Shown piece after piece: positions 46,045 through 58,103 of a stretch of DNA of 64,000 nucleotides (position 1 is its first letter; each line of letters begins with the position of its first letter). Below the pieces are notes generated by a model, which was given only the letters and a program-made list of their open reading frames with translations, ran no database searches and was not told the origin of the DNA. A program made the position numbers and the translations under genes. The stretch covers positions 50,097,455-50,161,454 of the forward strand of contig CM053799.1 in assembly GCA_028671895.1 (NCBI GenBank), read 5' to 3'. Source of the DNA: Oenanthe sinensis. Its lineage: Eukaryota > Streptophyta > Magnoliopsida > Apiales > Apiaceae.

Positions 46045-47064
46045 GTTTTACATTTTACAATAAATGGCTCAGGCTCAGGGTCTTCATTTCTTAAACATGC
46101 TTGCTGATACATTATATTGTACAGTTTACGATATTATAGAGTTTTTTATATTCGCTACGAAATGGCTTTATGGTTTATTTTGTTTTAATCGCTATCATGG
46201 ACTAATAGAAAATCTAAAACTGGCTCACATTTGGCAGAGATGCCACAAATTGTGGGAAAAAATTCCAACTGTTTCCTGATATTTTTTATTCTCTCTTTTG
46301 TTGAGACTTGTTTGCTGAATTACACAATATATCATGCATATGTTTTTCTACAAACCTCTTCTGTGATGTTAACAACTCTCGTATCAGGAACTGGAGTTGT
46401 AGGATCTCCAGTACTGACAAGAAATATGTGCATATATTGGCAATGAAGAGGCAGGACTCTTGCTTCATTTCTTAAATAGTTAATCTAAATATCAAAATAC
46501 TCAGCACATACACATTTTTACATTCACAAAATTCGAACTCTCTACTTCTTGGTTATCGGATCTAAGCTTTTTGCTTATTTTGCAGTGGAAACGGCCTCAT
46601 GATTAATGTAAAGTGATCAAAGGATTATAAATTACTTAATTAAAGGGTAAGGTTAATTTAAAGAATACCTACATTCACATGTTTGGCCTACAAAAGATAT
46701 AGTAAATCTCTCATCACTTGTCTTCCATCCTCAGCAAACACTCTCTTTTTGTCTTCTCCTTGTCATCTTTCTAAATTCCAACTGTTTCCTGATATTTTCT
46801 ATTTACTCTTTTGTTGAGATTTGTTTTTGGAACTGTGATATATATACAAATGCACACAGTGACACAGAGATAAACAAACATACTGATTCACCACAACCAG
46901 CTTCTCAGAAATTTCATTATGTTGAGATAATTTAAAATTATCTTCTAAGATATAAAACCAATATGGTTCAATAATCACAATCCAGCAACCATGTCAAAAG
47001 CTAAAAAATTATCTTGGCTATTTTTCTTGAAATTATCTCTTTAAAGTTAAAAAATTGTGAGAAA
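46045..47064. other. Intergenic DNA
   Basis: No gene recognised. A short phrase (CAACTGTTTCCTGATATTTT with flanking bases) occurs at about 46266 and 46780, a small dispersed duplication. Confidence 0.45.
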
Positions 47065-47335
47065 TACTGACTTTTATGCTTTTGAGCAGTCATTTACAGG
47101 TGGCAGCAATCTGTTCCTCCAAAAATGGCTACGGCTAAGAATATATTTGTGTCCATGAACTTTTTGTATACACTTGTGGTTCTCAACTGCTCGTGCGTTG
47201 GTTTCATGGTAAGTATTTCATATATTGTGTCAATAATTTAAAGGAATTATATTTCATTCTGAATTATTTTTCTCATCCTCGTCCATTTGATCAAAATGTC
47301 TGGAAAATATGCTGTAAAGACTAGAAATTGTTAAA
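47065..47335 (+). pseudogene. Duplicate of a late LPCAT exon with its flanks
   Basis: 47065-47215 is nearly identical to 49015-49162 and encodes WQQSVPPKMATAKNIFVSMN then CSCVGFM at a GTAAGT donor. The downstream intron 47216-47335 matches 49163-49190 plus 49621-49722. This copy keeps the uninterrupted intron, so it shows what the 49-kb copy looked like before an insertion of about 440 bp. It stands upstream of the earlier LPCAT exons, so the order is scrambled. Confidence 0.8.
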
Positions 47336-47407
47336 TATATGCATATCTTTTTTATATATATGCATATCTTTTTTATATTTTATGATAGTCAGAATTAATT
47401 ATGTTTC

Positions 47408-47465
47408 ACTTCTGCACAGGTGAGTCCGTATCCTAGACGTCCTTTTAGTGATGGTGAGAGTTGAT
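47408..47465 (+). pseudogene. Remnant of PUX8-like exon 10
   Basis: After a CTTCTGCACAG acceptor the sequence GTGAGTCCGTATCCTAGACG encodes VSPYPRRPFSDG, matching VRPYPRRAFSDS of exon 10 at 38220. Similarity, including the preceding intron bases, stops after about 60 bp of exon. It is a third dispersed piece of the PUX gene in this window. Confidence 0.75.
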
Positions 47466-47635
47466 CAAGTATATTGACAAGGAAGTATAATGCTCCGTGT
47501 TTAATAGTGGCACATGTTTGTAGGTGCCTTAATGGTGCTCATGCTAAAAGTCATATCTTGTGCAATTAATTATAATGATGGATTACTGAAGTAGGAAGAT
47601 TTGCGTGAGGCATAAAAGAAAAACTGTTTGCTTAG

Positions 47636-49165
47636 GTTGCCTTCTTTAATTGAGTATTTTGGATACTGTCTCTGTTATGGTAGTCACTTTGCAGGTCCAG
47701 TTTTTGAGATCAAAGATTATCTGAAATGGACTGAAAGAAAAGGGGTATGTTTCTTTGTATTGTTTTCTTCTGGTTTAAAATTTGTGGATAGAAGATACTG
47801 TATTCCATACATGTTTTCATAACCCTGTTTCCTTTATTTCTCTTCACAATTAGATTTGGCGCCTTCAGATAAGGGGTGATCCCCATCTCCATACTAGCCA
47901 GCACTCAAAGCAATTCTCCAAGCTGATATATGCATGGGTTTGTACTTATACCTTGTACCCCAGTTCCCGCTGACTCGTTTTACTGAACCTGTATATCAAG
48001 AATGGGGTTTCTGGAAACAGATGGATTACCAATACATGGCTGGCTTTACTGCACGTCGGAAGAATTATTTCATATGGTCAATATCTGAATCTTCTATCTT
48101 TATTTCTGGTCTGGGTTTCAGTGGATGGAAAAATACTTCACCACCCAAAGCACAATGGGACAGTGCAAAAAACGTAGACATCTTGGGTGTTGAGTTGGCA
48201 AAGAGTTCAGTTCAGCTGCCACTTGTGTGGAACATACAAGTCAGTACCTGGTTACGTCATTGTAAGTTCCACCTCTTTTTGAATATGCATACTTATTTTC
48301 TTGTTGCTTATTTGTCACCATTGTTTTCAGAGCCTGCAAAAGCAGTCTGCGAACTGCCGGGGTAATTTGTCTTTTATGCCAGAGGATTACATTCAAGCAT
48401 GATTAAACTTAATTTTTTTTGTAATATATGTGTGGTTTAATTTTTTTTATTTTCCCCTAGATGTTTATGACAGACTCGTTCAGAAGGGAAAGAAACCTGG
48501 TTTCTTTCAGTTGCTGGCTACACAGACTGTCATGCTGTATGGCTTGTAAGTTGTGCCTACCATAAATCTCTACTCTGAAATGACAATAAACCAAGAATTG
48601 ATGGGGACTGTATTTTATAATGATAGTCTTGGCTGTTGAATTTTGGTGTAAACTTTATTCCCTGGCTTGTCAATTGCCATAGGATATATAGATTGAGAGC
48701 ATGGTGCTTCCTAAAAATCATCACCACTATTTAGATCATTCGAAATGTGTCCGTATAGCCTGAATTAAGGCTCTTCTTCCTCTTTAGAAAAAGCATGTGT
48801 TCATCCATTTGCTTTATTGTCAAAATTTACTTGATTAATCTGACTGATTAAGTTGTTCTTTTCTATGTAACAGGGTCTCTATCCTGGGTACATTATATTT
48901 TTTGTTCAGTCAGCTTTGATGATCAGAAAATCTGACTGATTTCTGGTTCAAGAGGTAGCAAGCAGTGTATATAGTCTGTACTATGATCAGAAAATTAGGC
49001 ATTTTTCTATTAGAGTACTGACTTTTATGCTTTTGAGCAGTCATTTACAGGTGGCAGCAATCTGTTCCTCCAGAAATGGCTACGGCTAAGAATATATTTG
49101 TATTCATGAACTTTTTGTATACACTTTTGGTTCTCAACTGCTCGTGCGTTGGTTTCATGGCAAGT
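47636..49165 (+). pseudogene. Decayed MBOAT lysophospholipid acyltransferase (LPCAT1/2-like)
   Basis: Exons match plant LPCAT/LPLAT, ER membrane enzymes that reacylate lysophosphatidylcholine. 47636-47744: LPSLIEYFGYCLCYGSHFAG, EIKDYLKWTERKG. 47855-48270: ICMGLYLYLVPQFPLTRF, GFTARRKNYFIWSISESS, NVDILGVELAKSSVQLPLVW, NIQVSTWLRH. About 48460-48546: QKGKKPGFFQLLATQTV. About 48875-48925: YPGYIIFFVQSALM. 49037-49162: WQQSVPPEMATAKNIFVFMN. The expected active-site His region (AVWHGLYPGY) is damaged at the exon junction (VMLYGL). Exon 47855 has a frameshift, a TGA and a TAG where Trp is expected. 5' exons and the last exons are missing. It is a pseudogene. Confidence 0.8.
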
Positions 49166-49182
49166 CTTTCATATATTATGCC

Positions 49183-49624
49183 AATATATGAGAGAAAAAA
49201 AAAAACTTGATTGCAGAAAAGACCAACTAATTGAATAAGAAGATTAATACTTGTTTGGATCGTTTGTATTGCAACCATTGTTCCATGACAGTGGTCATTC
49301 TTGGTAAGATTATCAAGCCGGCACGACCTGTTAGAGCAAAAGCTCGAAAATAAGAGTGAGGTAGAATTACAATTTTGGATCCTGAAGTCGTCGGAATGAG
49401 ATTCACAAATCAGTAGCGCTCTTTGTTTTTGCCAACTAATCAGTAGCGCTCTTCTCCAAGCCATATTGCCTCGTGTTGCTGTACTGTAAAAACATTTATG
49501 GCTGAAATTCTTTGGCCTGCCCATGTTGGGGTACTGGCCTCGTAAGCACCAGTCTCATTTAAGCGAAATGGCCTATAGTCAAACTTGTAGAGTTGTATAC
49601 TTATTTAGATTAAACGAGGAACCT
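49183..49624. other. About 440-bp insertion in the LPCAT intron
   Basis: The intron matches the duplicate at 47216-47335 on both sides of this block but not within it. It contains an A-run near its left side and two CAGTAGCGCTCTT copies. No terminal inverted repeat or family was recognised. Confidence 0.55.
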
Positions 49625-49722
49625 AAAGGAATTATATTTCGTTCTGAATTATTTTTCTCATCCTCATCTACTTGATCAAAATGTCTAGAGAGTATGCTGT
49701 AAAGACCAGAAATTGTAACTAT

Positions 49723-51375
49723 CAATTTAATAAAAGTCCTGATAGGGTAGATTTATTAAGACAATGACAATGCAGAGACTACGAAGCCATCCAGAGGAGA
49801 AAGAAAAGGTGGAACCTTTCTCTCTGTTTTGGTATATTGATTAGAAGTCTATTTATTTGTATCCCAAGAGAAAGGGCATGTATATTGAAGACTAGCACAT
49901 TGTGTATTTGCATGATTTGTCGGCATATGAGGTTCTATAATCAATGTACATTTACATTCCTGTGCTGCATTAAGGTCGACATAACCAAAGATTAAAGAAG
50001 AGTGAGCTGGAGATGTAGGGACCTTAGAGCTCCATTCTGTGCTTGTTAGTCCAATATCATGTCTTGAATGAGGCAGCTGAAATGCTGACTTTTATTGCCG
50101 CCCCTGTTGAAGAAGAAATGCTAGTTAGTGGTATGCTCTCTGGACCACAACTCTCTAACAAGTTTCTACCGTGGAGAAAATAAAGTATCTAAAGAAACAA
50201 TTTTTTAACAATTTTCGTATATTTTTATCGAAAGTTAGGAGTTTTTTTAGGTTTAGAAAGTTATAAATTTTAATAGATTAAAATACAAAGTTGGAGTGTC
50301 ACATCTAAAATAGTAGTAGGGGTAAGGCGTGCGTAAATTTGATAACAAGAAGAAAATATATATCGCGATTTTGAAAAATTTATCTACCTCCGCTCTTCCA
50401 ATCAGTCATCTCACTTATAGGAGGAAAAGGGCGAATTTTCCCTGCTAAGCCTTGTTCTTCTTTTGCATAATGCTACTCACAATTATTGTTAGTGTGTGAT
50501 TAGTTTCCTTGCAACACGCCAACACTCAAGGTATGAACTGGAATCAACCCCACTTGTTGATGAATAATATGCTGTCTTTTGGATGTTATGCAACTCAAAG
50601 ATAAGGTCTCCAGTTTTAAACATGTTCTTCCCCATGGCATGCCACACTACTACAAAGATAATGGTCCCTTCTTATGATTGCAAATGAATTATCTTCATTC
50701 TTCCACTGTGTACTGTTAACTCATCCCTTCTGTAAACGACTTTCGGAATAATGGTAGTTTTAAGATGTACACAAATTTTACTTGACATGAAAAAGTAACC
50801 GTTTTCATATAGGATAATATAAATTTTTTAGGACACTAATGCATGTAATTAGCAACACAAACATGCAGAGAGAAGATCAGAAGGTGGGTTTTGCATCATT
50901 GTATTCCCTGTGACACATAAACTTCCAGTATGATTTTTTTTCATCTGCTTCACTTTTTTTTCTGCCATTTCACTTTACTTGTATAAAGAAAAGAACTTGG
51001 TTTGTCTAAGCCATTTCTTTTCTTTTTGAATCTAAAGTCAACATCAAGATTCAGTTGTTGTCTAAAGAGTATACGACAAATTAATTCATGCACATTTGTT
51101 TATGTATTTAACATACAAATAGGCATCTATTTACTTTTAAGATGAAAGTATTTTCATTATATATAGATGGTTCAAGTACACATTCCAAACAATATTCCTC
51201 TCTGCACCCTGCCTTCCCTGACCATTCCTCTCTGCTGTACAATATATACATGTATATGATTATTATCATTAGACAATTGTAAAATTCTTGGAGCATCCAA
51301 AAATCATGAAATCTTTTCTATAATGTTCTTTGAGTATTTAGAGACTTTGTAAAAATATGAGTTTATTTTATTTGG
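49723..51375. other. Intergenic DNA
   Basis: No exon, RNA gene or transposon end was recognised. The Rep (HUH) part of the Helitron protein, expected just before 51390, is not found here. Confidence 0.45.
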
Positions 51376-54300
51376 GCTCCAATGATTTTCAAAGCTTTAT
51401 TGAATATAATGTTGTAAATAATTTTATGATGCATGGTCCTTGCGTACAAGATTACTCTTATTCTCCCTGCATGTCTAACGGGAAATGCACACGTCATTTC
51501 TCAAAAAGGTAAAAATCAATTTTTTACGTCTCTCTGAATTTGTTTAATTCAGATATTAATATAACCCCACTATTATAATGATTGCCTACTTATCATAATA
51601 TCTAGGTATAATGGACACACATTTTTCGATGATTCTGGATTTTCCGTATACCGTCGACGGAAGATGAACAAGACTATTGTGAAACATAAGATTCCACTCG
51701 ATAATCAGTATGCCGTGCCTTGTAACAGGGATTTATTGCTCAAGTTCCAGTAAATTTGGAAGTGTGCAATAATTCACGCTCTTTGAAATATTTATTAAAA
51801 TATTGTTTGAAGGGACACGACAATGCCACTATGTTGCTACAAAGAAAAAAAGGAAAAACAAATCCCCATGATGGTAAAGAAAAGGCGAAATGTGTTGATG
51901 AAGTGAAACACTATCTCGATGGCCGATACATATGTGCTTCGGAAGCTGCATGAAGAATATTAGGTTTTGATATTCACTACCGATATCCATCGATAGAATG
52001 CTTGCCAGTTCATATCCAAGATGGAAAAAATGTCAGTTTCAAATTGAATTCCAACCTGGACCAAGTTGCAGAAAAGGAAAATGAAAGAAAAAGTAAACTG
52101 AAAGCATGGTTTATTGCGAATAAAACTATTCCGATTGCTCGCGAATTCACATATCAAGATTTTCCTAGAGGTTTTACTTGGCAACCAAAAAATCAAAAGT
52201 GGAAAATCAAGGAAAGAGGTTTTGTAATTGGGAGGCTGTCTGAAGTCCATGCATCAAGCGGTGATGCTTTTTTCTTAAGAATACTTTTGTTAAGAACTAA
52301 AGGTGCTATATCTTTTGAAGACTTGTGCCTGTTGATGGAAAAATTTACAAAACTTTCAAGGAAACATGTGATGCACTCGGTCTTCTCAAAGATGACAATC
52401 AGTGGCATGAGGCCATGACAGAAAATTCGCAGTCTGCATTTCCACATCAGCTTAGAGCAATTTTTGTCCATATTTTGACAAACTGCCCTGTAGCTGATCC
52501 AAAAAGATTGTGGAAGGAACATTGGAAATGCATGTCTGACGATATCCTACATTCAAGATGCATAGTGTCACAAAACAATTCACTATCAGTAATGGGCGAA
52601 GAACTCGAGAACTATACCCTTACTGGTACACTATTTAAAACCTTCCGTGCATTGTTATTCATTGCTATAAATAAATGCATCTCATATCTTACTTTTCCAA
52701 ATTATTAACTATCACAAATTGTGCACTCCTTAATTGTGTACCTGCAGAGATCGAGAAACTGTTGAACGAAGTTGGGAAATCTTTGAAAGACTATCCTACC
52801 ATGTCGTTCCTTCCAGATGCTTATTTACAATGTGCATGTAATAGCCTCATTGATGAGGAATTAGGATATGACAGAAATGAGATGAAATTGCAGCATGATA
52901 AGTCTTTTTCAAATCTTAATACCGAACAACTGGATGTTTATAATGTTGTTGTTGGCTCTGTTATGTCTGGAAAAGGAGGTGTATTTTTTGTTTATGGTAG
53001 TGGTGGGTGTGGCAAGACATTTCTTTGGAAAACTTTGTTATGTCGTTTACGTAGCGAAGGAAAGATAGTTTTACCAGTAGCGTCTTCCGATATCGCTGCT
53101 ACATTACTTCCGGGTGGAAGGACTGCGCATTCCCGGTTTCAAATTCCTATAAAGTTGGACCAATAATCTGTAGCTGGCATTAAGCATGGAAGTGATATTG
53201 CCGAATTGATCAAACAAACCAGTTTAGTCATATGGGATGAAGCTCCGATGCAGCATCGTCATGCTTTTGAATCCGTTGACCGTTCATTCAGGGATATCAT
53301 GTTGGCAATCGATCCTAAAAGAAATAACCTTCCATTTGGAGGTATTACTGTGGTTTTTGGAGGTGATTTCAGGTAGATTTTACCTGTTATTCTTAAAGCT
53401 ACGAGAAGTGAAATTGTTGGTGCATCTTTGAATCAATCAAACATCTGGCATCACTGTAAGGTTTTCTTACTTAGATGCAATATGCGTCTTGGATCTGCCA
53501 AATCTGAAGATGAAAATAGAAACATTTCTACCTTCAGCAAATAGGTACTTGATATTGGTGATGGAAAAGTTGAAAATATTCATCCTGACCAGTTGTTTTC
53601 TGATCCTAAAATTCGGATTCCAAGCAATTTGGTAGTTCAAAATTTTGTTAATCCTGTTAAAAGTATCGTCGACATCACTTATCCAGATTTTGTGCAGAAT
53701 ATGAAATCTGCTGACTACTTAAGACAAAGAGCAATCTTGACACCTACCAATTCAATTGTTGACGATGTTAACTCTCACGTACTTGAACTCATTCCAGGTG
53801 AATCGTACACTTACCTTAGTCAAGATTCAATAGACGACATATATGGTGATGCAGATGATGATTATGAATCTTCCTTTCCTGTTGAATATCTGAAATCAAT
53901 AAACATGCCATCAATTCTGAAGCATGAGTTAAATCTGAAAGTTGGAGTTGTTGTAATGCTTATGAGGAATCTCAATCAAATTATGGGTCTCTGTAATGGC
54001 ACAAGGATGATACTTACTAAATGTTTAAAGAACAGTGTGGAATGCCATGTTTTGACTGGATCACATGTTGGCACAAAACACCTTATTCCGAAGATTGAAT
54101 TGGAACTAACCGTTACACATTTTCCATTTCTTTTCAAGAGAATACAGTTTTCACTGCAGGTTTGTTTTGCAATGACAATTAACAAGAGCCAAGGTCAGTC
54201 ATTGGACAAAGTCGGTCTATACCTTCCATGCCCAGTTTTTTCCCATGGTCAATTGTATGTAGCTGTTTCCAGAGTTACTTCTCCCGGTGGCTTGCACATT

Positions 54301-54390
54301 TTAATTGTTGATGATACTGGCAGATCAAGTCGTTTTACTGCAAATGTTGTATTTGATGAAGTCTTTTACAATCTTCCCCCAATTGTTTAG
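51376..54390 (+). pseudogene. Helitron Rep/Pif1-type helicase, decayed and 5'-truncated
   Basis: The reading starts with FIEYNVVNNFMMHGPC and YSPCMSNGKCTRHFSK. A short intron (51510-51605) follows, then FDDSGFSVYRRR, KIPLDNQYAVPCNRDLLLKF, SLKYLLKYCLKG and DEVKHYLDGRYICASEAA, all typical of the plant Helitron protein. The Pif1 helicase part has Walker A GSGGCGKT (52996-53019), Walker B LVIWDEAPM (about 53226-53250), GGDFR, and the C-terminal AMTINKSQGQSLDKVGL plus YVAVSRVTSPGGL blocks. The HUH nickase motif upstream of MHGPC is missing. Frameshifts lie near 51750 and 52325. Stops at 51951 (TGA for Trp), 53164, 53372 (TAG for Gln in GGDFRQ) and 53542 (TAG for Trp) kill the frame. The last exon from 53593 is still open for 265 codons. 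Confidence 0.88.
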
Positions 54391-54717
54391 TTCATTTTAA
54401 AGTCTATAGACAATATTCCATGCCAATTCATTTCTCAATGTAATTCAAATATTCATTTTAAACGCAGTCAAGATTATGTTATCATTGCTACTCAAATACC
54501 TTCAATTTTTTTGTGATCGATATACAAATAAGAATATAGATTGTATTATCATTGCTGCTCAAGTGCATTCTTGCACCATACAATCAAAACTTAATGTATC
54601 TAGATCAAATATTAACATAGAATGCAACTTTATATGAAAATTAACAATACTAACAGTCTATAATTACTAAAATATCTACAAAACCAACATAACATAGTGA
54701 AAGAACAGATGTAACCA

Positions 54718-55022
54718 CTACTGAATATTTTGCACGAAATCAGTTAGTTGTGCTCCAAGACTTTCTCTTGCCTCCACGATTTTGACTGCGTTTCCTTTGA
54801 GATCATTCAGTTTTTTGTTCCACTTCTCTCCAAACTCACGATAAATGGTAAACATCTCATCCACCTGATTCGACAACATCTTTGCATGTCCTGCGAGTGA
54901 TGTATTTGAGTCCTCTATAAATTTGCGAATATTTCCAGAATATGTTGATGGTAGTTCAACATTTGTAGATGTTTGGCATGTTCTCACATGATCGGCTTGC
55001 TTCAATATAGCAGTTATTTCCC
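54718..55022 (-). CDS. Last exon of an unrecognised protein
   Basis: On the minus strand an AAATTTGCAG acceptor precedes an exon encoding EITAILKQADHVRTCQTSTN through SLGAQLTDFVQNIQ and a stop at 54718. It is rich in charged and helical residues (MLSNQVDEMFTIYREFGEKW) and free of stops. No family recognised and no upstream exon identified with confidence. It lies 330 bp past the Helitron helicase and faces it, so it may be a gene piece carried by that Helitron. Confidence 0.35.
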
Positions 55023-55041
55023 TGCAAATTTGAAAAGGCAA

Positions 55042-56150
55042 CTAGTAACATTAAACTGATTAATATCGTTTTGAACAAAAGCTACATGAGTAAAGAAATT
55101 ATATTTATTCATCATGTGTGAACAACTTGCAGCACATATAGGAAATAACTGTCATAAGTTTATAAGAAAAATAGCAGTGAATGATTTTTTTTAGTCTTTT
55201 AGTAATATAAATTAAATTATTGTTTTTGTTTTTATAAATAATCTATTTATTTATGTTAATTTTATGCTATATTTTTAAATATAGTGGTCAAATAAAATAA
55301 ATGTATATATATATAATAATTACAAAAGAACTTGAATTAATATTTAACAACATAGTAAATTATGAAGAAAAATTTATATTTATTGTTTCTTTTTAGGGCT
55401 AAGTCAACATATATAAAATTATTTCATTTAATTTTTCAATAGTGTTTTTTATTTTAACGAAAAAACTATTGTACGTACTTATGATTTTGTAATTTTGCAC
55501 ATTACATTTATTATATATTCATATTCGTATTGGGCATAAAATATACACGTTGGATGACAAACGTATATATCTATTTTTTCAATAACAAACTATACGAGAA
55601 ATTTAAAAATTAGAAATTTAGAAATAACAAACTTCCAAAATCCTGTCAAAAGAAATATAACGAAGAATCCAATAAAATAAATTATATATGAATTAATAAA
55701 TATATATTCTATAATGAACACATACCAGAGATAATTATTAGAAACAACTTGCAATTACCTCTACTCTTAAGCAATCAAATTAAACGAGGAGGATTTTTAG
55801 TATTGATACAATGAAATGACACAAGGATGGTTGTTAGGATTAAGATATTAAGATATCTTTTAAATATTAAACACCCTCTATAAAATAAAAACTCTTTCAT
55901 TTTCTCAGTTTAGGGCATGCACGGATGATTAAACTTACTTTGACATGCTGTAGTATTATTTTAGAAGCCCAAGAGTCTAGCTATCATTTCATCTTTAGTT
56001 TTAATTCAAATTAAAACAGACAGCTACATTCCACACTATACTTTCAAGTTCAAACCATAACACACATTTTCCCTGAGTTTGTGAATTGTATCTGAGCAAA
56101 GACATCCTCACTCAAATCTCACAATATACATTCCTAAGCTCATATTTTAA
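55042..56150. other. AT-rich intergenic DNA
   Basis: Nothing gene-like; long A/T runs at 55180-55700. Confidence 0.5.
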
Positions 56151-56165
56151 CTCCACTCATACACA

Positions 56166-56941
56166 ATGCAAATAAGATCTATACTAAGTGTCCAGCCTCA
56201 CATCATCAGCCTGATTTTTTCCTTCATTATCCATGATCTTGATGACTTTTACACCTTAGGGAAATTTCTGATGGCATATTTCACAAATAGAAATAGGCAC
56301 GAAATAAAAGAAATTCTTGAAGGCTTGAACTGGGATGCTTTGTACCAGTTTCATTAACATCCGTTCGAAGTAACTCAGACCAGTTTAGTGGTTTCATAAG
56401 TTTTGCTGTTCGAAATGATTTTCATCAAGCCATGTTTTACGATTCAGTTCATAAATTGTTCCTTCGTGATAATGTGCAGCACCATCTATTGGTCTTAGAC
56501 TCTCTATTAGGTAGGTATTTTCCATCTTCTTCTAGTTTCGTTTTATTCAAATCAATCTACAGGCCATTTGAGATAGAGCAAACTGTTCAGGAGATGTCTG
56601 AACTTATCAGTAGAAAATATTTGAGATGTAAGTTCTTAGACATTCTTAACTTGCTGCAAGATATTTACTATAACATATCTGAAAATGATTATTTGCTACC
56701 TGTATACAAAATATGCCCAAATATAAAGAATCAAGATCCACTATACCAGTTAGATGACATTCCTTTTGTGGAGGAATTGTGGAACTCTCTCCGTGACAAG
56801 ACAATTGAAGGAAACTACAGAGACGAGGATGAACCATATGGAAAGCGTCTCAGAATGTCACTCATCTTGGAATCTGAATGTGAGTACTGCAGAATGCAGC
56901 TCATTCTTTTCAAAATTCTACTTTGTGCTATCATCTACTGA
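56166..56941 (+). pseudogene. Unrecognised protein gene remnant, two frames
   Basis: Frame one (56166-56357) encodes SLIFSFIIHDLDDFYTLGKF then RHEIKEILEGLNWDALYQFH. Frame two, open from about 56380, encodes SFAVRNDFHQAMFYDSVHKL, FLRDNVQHHLLVLDSLL, EIEQTVQEMSELISRKYLRC and DEPYGKRLRMSLILESEC, ending at 56941. Stops (TAA at 56355 and about 56398) and a frame change separate them. The initial ISLIFSFI..DLDDFYTL resembles the start of an F-box-like motif, but I cannot confirm it. The second frame is clearly protein-like. It is probably a pseudogene of a low-copy plant family. Confidence 0.4.
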
Positions 56942-56959
56942 CTATTTTCTCATGTAAAC

Positions 56960-58100
56960 ATAATTTTGTATGTTTGTAAACTTGTTTATATGACAAGTTT
57001 TTGGTTTCTGTTAAATATGAATCTCCAGCATATTTTTATTGTTTGTGCATCCAACTACTACTGCTATCTTATTGTGGATTATATAATTTATGTATAAAGT
57101 TTTATATTTGTACTTGACCAAATTGTTGTTGAGAACTTGATAAAGTTTTAGACCGATGCCTGCTTCAAATGAGCAGATGGCTTGAGTCATATTTTAATTT
57201 GAGTTATTTTTTCTTCAATAATAAGTTTAGAATAAAAAATGTATTTTGTATTTAGCTTATCAAATTTTCAAGTATAAGACATCACCTTCCCCATGCTGTT
57301 ACTATTGTCTTTTTGTTCTGATTTTTATTGTTGAACTTTACCTCTTTTATTTGGTGAACGATTGTTTTGGTCGAATTAGTAAGTGCAATGTGAAGATTAT
57401 TTTTCTCTGTTGATTGTTTAATAAATATTACATTCTGTAGTCGCATTATAATTTCTCTTAAAAAATCTAAATATATATTTGACTAATAGAAAATCAATCT
57501 GGACAAAGTTGTTTAGTCATGGGATTATATACATCTTAATTCTTTATAATTTTCTTCCTATCAATTAGCAATTATATATATGTCATTTCAAGAGCATGTA
57601 CACATACATATCTTATTTAATATGGTAATAGCATATTTTTTGCATCATTATCTTTGACAATAATGTAGATGATATCATTATCCTAATTTCAACAGGATTC
57701 AACATAAATGTCAAAAAATTATAGGAGCACTGTCAAATTATAGGATTCAACAATAATGTAGATGATATCGTTATCCTAATTATCCTAATTGTAGGCGATT
57801 TATAGAATGCTTATTTGAACAGGATTGTTCGTGTGATGATTGTCTTTGCTTTGAAAATATAGGAGCACTGTCAAAAAATTATATATATTTTTGCCCATTA
57901 ATTTGTAGCTTGCTCAGCATAAATGTAAATTTCAACGACCTAAGCATTCCATTTGATGAAAGCATAGAGTAAATTGTTTGAGACAACAAAGACTAACCCA
58001 AATTCGGAATTTCCATGCATCCCATTTCCAGTCATTCCTCTATATCGTACAGCTATAATACAACAATCTAAACCAACAAACTCAATATTCAGTTACAAAC
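56960..58100. other. Intergenic DNA with small local duplications
   Basis: ACAATAATGTAGATGATATC occurs at about 57657 and 57751, and ATAGGAGCACTGTCAAA at about 57722 and 57860. These are short duplications typical of repair scars. No gene. Confidence 0.5.
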
Positions 58101-58103
58101 ATT

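Noticed and set aside
49045..49524. 159-codon minus-strand open frame
   Set aside because: It is antisense to an LPCAT exon at one end and runs into the inserted block at the other. No protein family pattern.
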